Shown here one piece after another: positions 44,449 to 52,072 of a DNA stretch of 64,000 nucleotides. Each line of letters opens with the position of its first letter. Position 1 is the first letter of the stretch. Under the pieces are notes generated by a model. That model worked only from the letters and a program-made list of their open reading frames with translations, was not told where the DNA came from and searched no databases. Position numbers and translations under genes: made by a program. The stretch is from Jeotgalibaca sp. MA1X17-3 (lineage in GTDB: Bacteria > Bacillota > Bacilli > Lactobacillales > Aerococcaceae): NCBI RefSeq assembly GCF_021513155.1, contig NZ_CP090983.1, positions 205,001 to 269,000 of the forward strand. Direction: 5' to 3'.

Positions 44449-45411
44449 ATGGAAAAACAACAATATAAAGCAATTAACTGGAATCAGATTGAAGATGTAG
44501 TTGATAAATTAACTTGGGAAAAATTAGTAGAGCAATTTTGGACGGATACTCGCATTCCTATTTCAAATGACTTACAAGACTGGGCAAAACTTTCTGCAGC
44601 AGAGAAAGATATGATGGCAAAGGTATTCGGAGGACTAACCCTCCTGGATACTCTCCAGTCTGAAGATGGTGTAGACTCACTAAAACGAGCCATCCGAACG
44701 CAACATGAAGAAGCGGTTTACAACAATATACAATTCATGGAATCCATGCACGCTAAAAGCTATAGTGCAATTTTTAGTACATTAAACACAAAAAAAGAAA
44801 TTGACGATATCTTTACTTGGACAGCAGAAAATCCAATGTTACAAAAGAAAGCTCAAATGATTTTGGATGTCTATCAAAATGGTACTGATCTTCAACGAAA
44901 AGCAGCTAGTGTCTTTCTAGAATCATTTTTATTTTATTCTGGTTTCTATGCACCTCTGTATTACTTAGGAAACAGCAAACTAACAAATGTCGCAGAAATT
45001 ATTAAATTAATTTTACGAGATGAATCTGTACATGGTACGTACATCGGATATAAATTTCAAATTGGATATAACCAATTGCCAGAAGAAGAGCAATCTGTTT
45101 TAAAAGATTGGGTTTATGAGCTGATGTTTACCTTGTTTCAAAATGAATCAGATTATACACATTACTTGTATGATGATATTGGATGGACAGAAGATGTGCT
45201 GACATTCTTGCGTTATAACGCTAATAAAGCACTACAAAACTTAGGATTTGATCCGCTTTTCCCTGATACAGCAAATGATGTAAATCCGATTATTATGAAT
45301 GGAATTTCTACGGGAACATCGAATCACGATTTTTTCTCACAAGTAGGAAATGGGTACTTGTTAGGAATGGTTGAGTCGATGGAAAATGAAGATTATTCAA
45401 AATGGCTTTAA
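44449..45411 (+). CDS. nrdF: class Ib ribonucleoside-diphosphate reductase beta subunit
   Basis: I choose ATG 44449, ten bases after AAGGAG; ATG 44440 is too close to it. The protein has 320 residues. Metal ligands are seen in QSEDGVD, EEAVYNNIQFMESMHAKSY, ESFLFYSGFY and RDESVHGTYIGYK. It houses the tyrosyl radical used by NrdE. Confidence 0.96.
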   Translation: MEKQQYKAINWNQIEDVVDKLTWEKLVEQFWTDTRIPISNDLQDWAKLSAAEKDMMAKVFGGLTLLDTLQSEDGVDSLKRAIRTQHEEAVYNNIQFMESMHAKSYSAIFSTLNTKKEIDDIFTWTAENPMLQKKAQMILDVYQNGTDLQRKAASVFLESFLFYSGFYAPLYYLGNSKLTNVAEIIKLILRDESVHGTYIGYKFQIGYNQLPEEEQSVLKDWVYELMFTLFQNESDYTHYLYDDIGWTEDVLTFLRYNANKALQNLGFDPLFPDTANDVNPIIMNGISTGTSNHDFFSQVGNGYLLGMVESMENEDYSKWL

Positions 45412-45492
45412 TTTCTTAAAATTAAAAAGTAGAGGGCAGCTTCTCAGAAGGCTGTCCTACATTGTAAGGAAAAAGAAGGCGAGGATGAAGTG

Positions 45493-47682
45493 ATGTTACA
45501 AGAAGAGACAATCATTACAACACAAGAAGGACACTTACCAACAAGGCTACAAATTCAAAAAAAAGATGGTCACCTTGAACCCTATCAAACAAATAAGCTA
45601 CAAAGAGCATTGGCAAAAGCACTAAAAAGTGTAAAACCAGAGGCAGAAGCAATTCAAGTAGCGAAGTATTTAGCTGCAGAAACAGAAGAGGAAAATTATC
45701 TACCTGTAGAAGGAATTTTAACTGGTTTTGATATGGATAGGATTGTGAAAAAAGTACTGACTGCTCATGGATATTTCTCAGCATGGGGAATGTATCAAGA
45801 ATATCAAGCTCGCAAGGAAGCTATGCGAGAAAAAAATCGTGATATGGACAGTATGATTCAAAAACTACTGAATAAGGATAAATCCATTGTCAATGAGAAC
45901 GCTAACAAGGATAGTGAAGTTTTTAACACACAGCGTGATTTAACAGCAGGAACGGTAGCAAAGGCCATTGGTATGCGAATGTTGCCTCTTCAAGTTGCGA
46001 ACGCTCATGAAAAAGGAGAGATCCATTATCATGATTTGGACTATACTCCGTATTCCCCACTTAGCAATTGCTGTTTAATTGATTTTGAAAATATGTTTAC
46101 GAATGGATTTAAAATTGGAAATGCTGACGTGGATAGTCCGCGGTCCATCCAGACTGCAGCGGCGCAAACGGCACAGATTATTGCGAACGTTGCCTCTAGT
46201 CAATATGGCGGATGTAGTTTCGATCGAATTGATGAAGTATTGGCTCCTTATGCTGAATTGAATTATCAAAAACATAAAGCAGAAGCAGATAAATGGATAG
46301 AAGGTTCAGAACGTCAAGAGGAATATATCATGGAACGCACGAAAAAAGATATTTATGATGCCATGCAAAGTTTGGAATACGAGATCAATACTCTTTACAC
46401 TTCACAAGGCCAAACTCCGTTTACTAGTTTAGGATTTGGACTAGGGACTAGTTGGTTTGAACGGGAAATTCAAAAAGCTATTTTAGCAATCCGGATCAAA
46501 GGTTTAGGTAAAGAGAAGCGAACAGCTATTTTTCCAAAATTAATTTTTACCTTAAAGAAAGGACTAAATTTTTCTCCAAGTGACCCGAACTACGATGTAA
46601 AACAACTTGCCTTAGAATGTTCTACAAAACGGATGTATCCGGATATATTAAGTTATGACAAAATTGTCAGTCTAACAGGTAGCTTTAAAGCACCGATGGG
46701 GTGTCGTTCTTTTCTACAAGGTTGGAAAGATGCAGAAGGACAAGAGGTAAACGCAGGAAGAATGAACTTGGGTGTAGTAACGCTTAATATTCCACGGATT
46801 GCTTTGGAAGCAGATGGAGATAAAGATTTATTCTGGGAAATTTTTCGCATGCGTGTTGCTGTTGCGAAGGAAGCCCTTGTTTATAAAGCAAAGCGTGTAG
46901 AAGAAGCTAGTCCAGAAAATGCTCCTATTTTGTACCAGCATGGTGCTTTCGGGAAACGTTTAATTCCAGGAGATTCTGTAAAAGAGACGTTTAAAGAGAG
47001 ACGTGCGACCGTTTCAATTGGTTATATCGGTCTATATGAAGCTGCAGCAGCTTTTTATGGTGGGAATTGGGAAGAGAACGCCGATGCAAAGAACTTTACC
47101 TTGGAAATAATCCAAGCATTAAAATCTTCAGCGGATGAGTGGAGTGATGAATATGGCTATCATTTTAGTGTTTACTCTACACCAAGTGAAAGCCTGACGG
47201 ATCGTTTTTGTCAATTAGATACGAATAAATTTGGAGCAATCACTGATATTACTGATAAAGGTTATTATACAAATAGCTTTCATTATGATGTTCGCAAAAA
47301 TCCTACTCCCTTTGAAAAATTAGATTTTGAAAAAGACTATCCGCAATACTGTTCAGGAGGATTCATTCATTATTGTGAATATCCTAAATTAGTTACCAAT
47401 CCAAAAGCCTTGGAAGCAGTATGGGATTATGCTTATGATAGAGTCGGTTATTTAGGAACGAATACACCTATTGACCACTGTTACGAATGTGATTTTCAAG
47501 GAGATTTTATACCTACGGAGAAGGGGTTTAAATGTCCTCAGTGTGGAAACCATGATCCTGCCAAATGTGACGTAGTAAAACGTACATGTGGCTACTTAGG
47601 AAATCCACAACAACGCCCGATGGTTTCTGGACGTCATAAAGAAATTAGTTCTCGTGTAAAGCACATGAAAGGATCTGAGTAA
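45493..47682 (+). CDS. nrdD: anaerobic ribonucleoside-triphosphate reductase (class III)
   Basis: The protein has about 729 residues. An N-terminal ATP-cone (QIQKKDGHLEPYQTNKLQRA) gives allosteric control. The zinc site has CYEC and CPQC near the C-terminus, and the glycyl radical lies in KRTCGYLGNP. It makes dNTPs without oxygen. ATG 45493 after GAGG is preferred to GTG 45490. It is about 80 bases behind nrdF. Confidence 0.96.
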   Translation: MLQEETIITTQEGHLPTRLQIQKKDGHLEPYQTNKLQRALAKALKSVKPEAEAIQVAKYLAAETEEENYLPVEGILTGFDMDRIVKKVLTAHGYFSAWGMYQEYQARKEAMREKNRDMDSMIQKLLNKDKSIVNENANKDSEVFNTQRDLTAGTVAKAIGMRMLPLQVANAHEKGEIHYHDLDYTPYSPLSNCCLIDFENMFTNGFKIGNADVDSPRSIQTAAAQTAQIIANVASSQYGGCSFDRIDEVLAPYAELNYQKHKAEADKWIEGSERQEEYIMERTKKDIYDAMQSLEYEINTLYTSQGQTPFTSLGFGLGTSWFEREIQKAILAIRIKGLGKEKRTAIFPKLIFTLKKGLNFSPSDPNYDVKQLALECSTKRMYPDILSYDKIVSLTGSFKAPMGCRSFLQGWKDAEGQEVNAGRMNLGVVTLNIPRIALEADGDKDLFWEIFRMRVAVAKEALVYKAKRVEEASPENAPILYQHGAFGKRLIPGDSVKETFKERRATVSIGYIGLYEAAAAFYGGNWEENADAKNFTLEIIQALKSSADEWSDEYGYHFSVYSTPSESLTDRFCQLDTNKFGAITDITDKGYYTNSFHYDVRKNPTPFEKLDFEKDYPQYCSGGFIHYCEYPKLVTNPKALEAVWDYAYDRVGYLGTNTPIDHCYECDFQGDFIPTEKGFKCPQCGNHDPAKCDVVKRTCGYLGNPQQRPMVSGRHKEISSRVKHMKGSE

Positions 47683-47683
47683 G

Positions 47684-48238
47684 ATGGTGGTGAATCCAAT
47701 TGATTGGCAATCAGCTGATTATAGTCACAACTACATTGCTGACTATAAACCGTATAATTTTGTAGACGGAGAAGGTGTCCGTTGTAGTCTGTATGTTAGT
47801 GGCTGCCTCTTTGCTTGCAAGGGTTGCTATAATAAAGTCGCCCAATCTTTTACCTATGGGAAGCCTTACACGAAAGAACTAGAGGATCAAATCATAGAGG
47901 ATTTACGTGCTGAATACTGTCAAGGACTTACTTTACTAGGAGGGGAACCCTTTTTAAATACAGAAGTTGCTCTTTCTTTATGTAAAAGGGTTCGTGAAGA
48001 ATTTGGGAGTACTAAAGATATTTGGAGTTGGACAGGTTATACGTGGGAAGAATTACTTTTAGCTAGTGAAGATAAGAAAGATTTATTAAATTATCTGGAT
48101 GTATTAGTAGATGGTCGTTTTGAGCAAGGTTTGATGGATTTAAGCCTTGCTTTTAAAGGCAGTTCCAATCAGCGTATCCTAGATGTCCCAGCATCTTTAG
48201 AGGCAAATGAGGCCTTACTGTGGGAGCCGACTATGTAA
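47684..48238 (+). CDS. nrdG: anaerobic ribonucleotide reductase activase NrdG
   Basis: The protein has 184 residues. The radical-SAM cluster motif CLFACKGC (CxxxCxxC) is at about residues 41-48, and LLGGEPFLN follows. It generates the glycyl radical on NrdD. It starts one base after the nrdD stop. Confidence 0.95.
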   Translation: MVVNPIDWQSADYSHNYIADYKPYNFVDGEGVRCSLYVSGCLFACKGCYNKVAQSFTYGKPYTKELEDQIIEDLRAEYCQGLTLLGGEPFLNTEVALSLCKRVREEFGSTKDIWSWTGYTWEELLLASEDKKDLLNYLDVLVDGRFEQGLMDLSLAFKGSSNQRILDVPASLEANEALLWEPTM

Positions 48239-48317
48239 AGGTAGCAAAGAAAATTGTGATTAACTTTTACTTCGTACGATATACTTTAATATGATAGCAA
48301 GTGAAAGTTCCTTCTTC

Positions 48318-48345
48318 ATACATGATTCTAAGCAATTTCGTGTAT
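48318..48345 (+). repeat. 28-bp repeat, copy 1
   Basis: The core GATTCTAAGCAATTTC is flanked by ATACA and TGTAT arms. Copy 2 at 49358-49385 is identical at 26 of 28 positions and in the same orientation. The two bracket the small peptide gene and the toxin-antitoxin pair. Confidence 0.75.
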
Positions 48346-48446
48346 CTAGAATGAAGGTGAGTTGTCACAATAAGAATGGAGTAAACTCAGCTAGAATACT
48401 TGTTTTACATATGGTATTTTAATTATAAGATAAGGAGGTTCTATTG

Positions 48447-48578
48447 ATGAATTCAGACATCATTTTTATATTACCAGTAATTCAAATGGTATTGGTCTTC
48501 ATCCTATCATTGCTTGCTGTATACACTTTGATTCTAGCTATAAAAGCACTAAAGCTGTATATTAAAAAGAAATCTTAA
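48447..48578 (+). CDS. 43-residue single-pass membrane peptide
   Basis: A perfect AAGGAGG lies eight bases before the ATG. The peptide starts MNSDIIFILPVIQMV, has one long hydrophobic helix (about residues 5-34), and ends in the basic tail LKLYIKKKS. I do not recognise a named family. Small peptides of this shape include type I toxins and small membrane regulators, but no antisense RNA could be shown. It lies alone between nrdG and the toxin gene, inside the repeat-bounded segment. Confidence 0.65.
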   Translation: MNSDIIFILPVIQMVLVFILSLLAVYTLILAIKALKLYIKKKS

Positions 48579-48658
48579 TAGTATTACATAGGTTGGATTA
48601 GTTTAATTGTTTATATGTTTTTCTCTCTCCCTGCATTAGGAACTATTAATTATGATTT

Positions 48659-48689
48659 CAAAAAAAGAACCTTAGTTTAACAAGGTTCT
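48659..48689 (-). terminator. terminator of the toxin-antitoxin operon
   Basis: AGAACCTT/AAGGTTCT with an 8-base loop is followed by a T-run on the minus strand. Confidence 0.8.
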
Positions 48690-48719
48690 AGGCACACGTC
48701 TGTAAGTATCTTCATACAT

Positions 48720-48992
48720 TCATTGATAAATATCTTTTCTATGCCCAATTTCTAACATTAAAATAGTAACTGTTTCATCGTTAATATCCGCTATTAAGCG
48801 ATAATCTCCAATTCTATAACGCCATTCTCCTGAACGATTAGCGACTAATCCTTTTCCATGCTGTCTAGGATCTGTACAATTGACTAGATTTTTTTTGATC
48901 CATCCCATAATTAAAAGAGATTGGTGTTTATCCATTTTTTTTAACGTTTTTTGAGCTCCTTTTTCAAACTCTACTTGATAACCCGAGCTCAT
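48720..48992 (-). CDS. RelE/ParE-superfamily toxin
   Basis: The protein has 90 residues. The RelE fold pattern reads VEFEKGAQKTLKKMDK, RQHGKGLVANRSGEWRYR and IGDYRLIADI. Relatives are ribosome-dependent mRNA endonucleases. It starts one base after the antitoxin stop. Confidence 0.9.
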   Translation of the reverse strand: MSSGYQVEFEKGAQKTLKKMDKHQSLLIMGWIKKNLVNCTDPRQHGKGLVANRSGEWRYRIGDYRLIADINDETVTILMLEIGHRKDIYQ

Positions 48993-48993
48993 A

Positions 48994-49215
48994 TCAATCA
49001 GTCAACTCCTTCAACATATCTTCAAAGGAAATACTTTGAGAATTCTCTTTATGCTCCTTCATAGCCTGGTGATATAAACCTAAATCAATATCATCTTCTA
49101 TCTTTTCTAAAACAGAGTTTCTAAATAAAGCAGATACGGTGATATTTTTAGATTTGGCATATTCTTTAATTAATTTTTCTTCTTGGGAATCAATTCTTAG
49201 TGATATAGTAGTCAT
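48994..49215 (-). CDS. RelB-type antitoxin (ribbon-helix-helix)
   Basis: From ATG 49215, nine bases after AAGGAGG, the protein has 73 residues. TTISLRIDSQEEKLIKEYA is a ribbon-helix-helix DNA-binding start, and the acidic C-terminus would wrap the toxin. A TTG three codons upstream is rejected on spacing. It probably represses its own promoter through the inverted repeat listed next. Confidence 0.9.
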   Translation of the reverse strand: MTTISLRIDSQEEKLIKEYAKSKNITVSALFRNSVLEKIEDDIDLGLYHQAMKEHKENSQSISFEDMLKELTD

Positions 49216-49231
49216 TAAAATCAACCTCCTT

Positions 49232-49273
49232 CTTTTGTATGTACATTGTAATACAAAAGAAAGAGGTTTTCAA
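49232..49273 (-). promoter_or_regulatory. promoter and operator of the toxin-antitoxin operon
   Basis: TTGAAA (complement of 49268-49273), a 17-base spacer and TACAAT (complement of 49245-49250) form the promoter. A 9-bp inverted repeat, CTTTTGTAT/ATACAAAAG (49232-49240 and 49251-49259), brackets the -10 and is the likely antitoxin operator. Confidence 0.78.
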
Positions 49274-49357
49274 TTTTTTCACTCTATAAAATCGATTAAA
49301 TACTCACAAATTGAGTTTGATCAGTAAAAAAATAATCCTTTGGTGAAAGGATTCAGG

Positions 49358-49385
49358 ATACACGATTCTAAGCAATTTCATGTAT
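49358..49385 (+). repeat. 28-bp repeat, copy 2
   Basis: It is a direct repeat of 48318-48345 with two differences, one in each arm. A weaker third copy (CATGATTCTTATGG) overlaps the 3' end of the next gene at about 49445-49468. Confidence 0.75.
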
Positions 49386-49391
49386 GAATAT

Positions 49392-49427
49392 AAAAAACAT
49401 GTATTACTTAGATCATACATGTTTTTT
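49392..49427. terminator. bidirectional terminator after the 49453 lipoprotein gene
   Basis: AAAAAACATGTAT pairs perfectly with ATACATGTTTTTT (13 bp). It ends the minus-strand lipoprotein transcript. Confidence 0.85.
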
Positions 49428-49452
49428 TGACTGGATTTCATGTGCATGATTC

Positions 49453-49863
49453 TTATGGATTTTCATCGTTAATTAAATACTGCTCGGTTCTATAATCTAT
49501 ATCGTTTTCTTCATCACGAAAAATACGTTCTCCTACAATCGTTAATTTATAACTCAAGTCATTCGCTTTTATCGTTAATTGATCTCCTTTTCGAGTAATC
49601 TCATACGTAGGATAAAACACTCCTCTTTCTAATTCCTCAAATGGAAAAGGTCTTTCTAAAAGAGGACCACTAGTCTTTTGTACATATTTTCCCTTCATAC
49701 CCTCAGGCACAAAAAGAAGAGAAGCACCTTTACTCGATTCCAGAGCCATCCCTCCGGACTCTGCTATACTTACCCATTTGTTTGTTAGATCTTCTTGCTT
49801 GGTGCATGCTGCTAAACCAAATAAAAATAATATTGTTAAAATAAAATAAATAGTTTTCCTCAT
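49453..49863 (-). CDS. small hypothetical lipoprotein
   Basis: The protein has 136 residues. The signal peptide with lipobox GLAAC is followed by a mostly beta, charged domain. No family is recognised. It lies downstream of two small exported proteins on the same strand, 23 bases after the second, so they may form one operon. Confidence 0.8.
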   Translation of the reverse strand: MRKTIYFILTILFLFGLAACTKQEDLTNKWVSIAESGGMALESSKGASLLFVPEGMKGKYVQKTSGPLLERPFPFEELERGVFYPTYEITRKGDQLTIKANDLSYKLTIVGERIFRDEENDIDYRTEQYLINDENP

Positions 49864-49885
49864 TTTTTAGTTTCCCCCTTACACT

Positions 49886-50215
49886 TTACTCCTTAATAAT
49901 GCGTGCTGATGCTGGAATGGGAAGACTGATACCAGGTTTATATAGGTAACCCTCATATATGACATACGCAAGACCATCTGTCCTGTTAGTACGAGTCAAC
50001 CATCCTCGGTACAGTAGTAGTCCATACTCTGGAGATTCATGGTAACGAACCTCAAGAGGAATGCTTCCTCCAAAGAATCCATTTGAAAACCATACCTTAT
50101 GCGGATAAACCCATTTTTGTGTCTGAACATCTAATTGGACACTGGCTTCTACTTGTTGCAAGTCGTTATTGGTTGTTTCAGCACCTTTTATATCATTCGA
50201 ATTTGATATAAACAT
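49886..50215 (-). CDS. small exported protein, paralogue of its upstream neighbour, damaged start
   Basis: The protein has 109 residues from the ATG at 50215. In the same frame, 12 sense codons upstream (FKFLICFAFFI) complete a signal peptide, but they lack a normal start codon and follow directly on the stop of the previous gene. The C-terminal half (KVWFSNGFFGGSIPLEV, then YGLLLYRGWL and YEGYLYKPGISLP) resembles the neighbour's. I do not know the function. Confidence 0.65.
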   Translation of the reverse strand: MFISNSNDIKGAETTNNDLQQVEASVQLDVQTQKWVYPHKVWFSNGFFGGSIPLEVRYHESPEYGLLLYRGWLTRTNRTDGLAYVIYEGYLYKPGISLPIPASARIIKE

Positions 50216-50251
50216 TATAAAAAAAGCGAAACAAATTAAGAATTTAAAATA

Positions 50252-50623
50252 CTATTTTTCTTGATCAATCATAGTAGGAACGTATGGCCCTTTGTAAATA
50301 AAACCTGCATATGTTACTACATATTCAGTAGATGATTCGTACCATTCTCTAATAGGAATATATCCAGCATGACCCCATGGAGATGTAATCCAAAGATGTT
50401 GAGGAAAGAATATTTTCCCTTTTACGCAGGAAGCAACACTACTACAATAATATTTTTTATTGTAACGAACTACTCTCCCAACTTCTACAGAATTAGACAG
50501 AGTAGTTACTCCATCTACACTAGAATACTCCGAAGCACTAGCCATAGAAGTACCCAAAATAGAAAAAAATAAAAAAGTAATCAACAGTAACTTTGGAATC
50601 TTTTTAAACTCATTCTTTTTCAT
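50252..50623 (-). CDS. small secreted protein
   Basis: The protein has 123 residues. The signal peptide KKIPKLLLITFLFFSILG ends near SMASAS. The mature part has a Cys pair (YYCSSVASC) and ends FIYKGPYVP. It is in the same reading frame as the next gene, separated by one TAG and 12 codons. Two aligned blocks, PQHLWITSPWGHAGYIPIRE here and its counterpart in the neighbour, suggest tandem duplication. No family recognised. Confidence 0.75.
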   Translation of the reverse strand: MKKNEFKKIPKLLLITFLFFSILGTSMASASEYSSVDGVTTLSNSVEVGRVVRYNKKYYCSSVASCVKGKIFFPQHLWITSPWGHAGYIPIREWYESSTEYVVTYAGFIYKGPYVPTMIDQEK

Positions 50624-50670
50624 TGAACTCCCTCTTTCTATTTGGTTTTATTTATTAAATTATAACAGCA

Positions 50671-50727
50671 TTAAACGCTTACTTAACTAAATATTCAATA
50701 TGAATATTTAGTTAAGTAAGCGTTTAA
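50671..50727. repeat. 27-bp perfect inverted repeat with 3-base loop
   Basis: Bases 50671-50697 are the exact reverse complement of 50701-50727, with ATA between. It lies 47 bases upstream of the secreted-protein gene (minus strand). It is longer than ordinary terminators and has only a weak T-tract on the plus side. Confidence 0.85.
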
Positions 50728-50937
50728 ATTTTTTAAAACATCAGTAATGATATTTACATTAGATGTTTGTCAGTTTGTTTCTAAAACTTTTGATTAAAAT
50801 ATAGTTTATTTTTGGTTTTTTTAAAATGCTAATTATGATAAGTCTAAAAAAGATAAAGAATTATAAAAGATTAATTAAGAAAACGAATCAAAATCGATGG
50901 CGAACGAGTCATAGAAAAAAAGCAATCTTTTGAGACA

Positions 50938-50977
50938 GAAAAGCCCCCTCTTTTTGATGTAAAAGAGAGGGCTTTTC
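50938..50977. terminator. orphan terminator-like hairpin
   Basis: GAAAAGCCC/GGGCTTTTC with inner CTCTTTT/AAAAGAG pairing. No intact gene leads into it. Together with the remnant at 51131 it suggests that a gene was lost here. The rest of 50728-51130 shows nothing coding. Confidence 0.6.
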
Positions 50978-51130
50978 ATTTATATCAGAATCGAATATTT
51001 TTGATATAAACTTACGTACTCATTGCATCTATCTTCTTAAAAAATAAAAGGATGGATAGGCTACACTTGGTTGGAAAATAAAATTAAAGTCTTGTAAAAT
51101 TTGAATGAAGAATAAAAAAGGAGAATTCCA

Positions 51131-51238
51131 ATGGAACGGAATAAAAATATTGATATAAGTGTTTGAATCTTTCCCTTTTATTTGTATGAGTTGGGATTGT
51201 CATACGCAGCAATAGGGACTCTTTATTATGAAGGATAA
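51131..51238 (+). pseudogene. remnant of a major-facilitator-type permease N-terminus
   Basis: AAAGGAG precedes ATG 51131. The first 11 codons end at TGA (51164-51166), but the same frame continues with IFPFYLYELGLSYAAIGTL before a TAA at 51236. ELGLSYAAIGTL resembles the first-helix end of many MFS transporters. Everything after is missing. Confidence 0.5.
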
Positions 51239-51610
51239 TCATTTTTTACCATTCTCAGTAGGGATTATAAAAAACAAGAAAAAGGTTATAAACATCGTTA
51301 GGATGATCAGTAGAATTTTAACCATTTGTATCGGAACAAAGTAAATCGAAATTCCCATTAACAAATAGATGTTCGCTGCTATCTTCCATTTACGTTTGAA
51401 AGGAATAGTTCCCGTCTCTACATAATCAGCAACATATATTTTATATAACGTTGTTTCCTTTAACCAAACATCAAATCGCTTAGAGCCTCTTGCAAAACAA
51501 TAGGCGCTGAGTAGCAGAAAGGGAGTCGTTGGTAAAATAGGAAGGATTACTCCAATTGAACCTAAGCCAAAAGATAGAAATCCTACTGTTATCAAAAGAC
51601 CTTTTTTCAA
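51239..51610 (-). CDS. DUF454 (YbaN-like) membrane protein
   Basis: The protein has 123 residues with three to four membrane helices. The family signature GSIGVILPILPTTPFLLLSAYCFARGS is present, followed by a conserved loop DVWLKETTLYKIY. The function of the family is unknown. Monocistronic. Confidence 0.88.
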   Translation of the reverse strand: MKKGLLITVGFLSFGLGSIGVILPILPTTPFLLLSAYCFARGSKRFDVWLKETTLYKIYVADYVETGTIPFKRKWKIAANIYLLMGISIYFVPIQMVKILLIILTMFITFFLFFIIPTENGKK

Positions 51611-51742
51611 TATCTCATCCTTCTTTCTGGATTATTTTTCTTCACAATCGTATCGTATCTTTCTCCTATTCTCAAGGAAACATTTTAATATTGAAGAGAT
51701 TTATTTTATTATACAAAACATTATTTTTATTAAAAGATAAAT

Positions 51743-51788
51743 AAAAACGGCACTCCACAAGTGAAAATACTTGTAGAGTGCCGTTTTT
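51743..51788. terminator. bidirectional terminator-like hairpin
   Basis: AAAAACGGCACTC pairs with GAGTGCCGTTTTT, with ACAAGT/ACTTGT inside. It lies in the 462-base gap 51611-52072, where I see no gene. Confidence 0.8.
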
Positions 51789-52072
51789 GAAATGATTGAT
51801 ACAAAATTCTCAATAGAGTTATTTTATAAAGTAGATAAAAAAGATGAAGAAATACCATCTAGGATTATAGGGTGGAATGATTTTGTGAAACGGCCCGCTA
51901 CCAACCTTTTATAAAAATAACGTCACATACTTTTTTTCTTTCATCAATTACGGTTGGTATTTCTTGAAAAATAATGAAAGAAATAGGGAAACTAGATAAA
52001 GAGGTTGATAGTAATTAGCGGACTCATATGTAGCTAATCATTAATTGATAGGTGGTATTTTCTTCAATCAGC

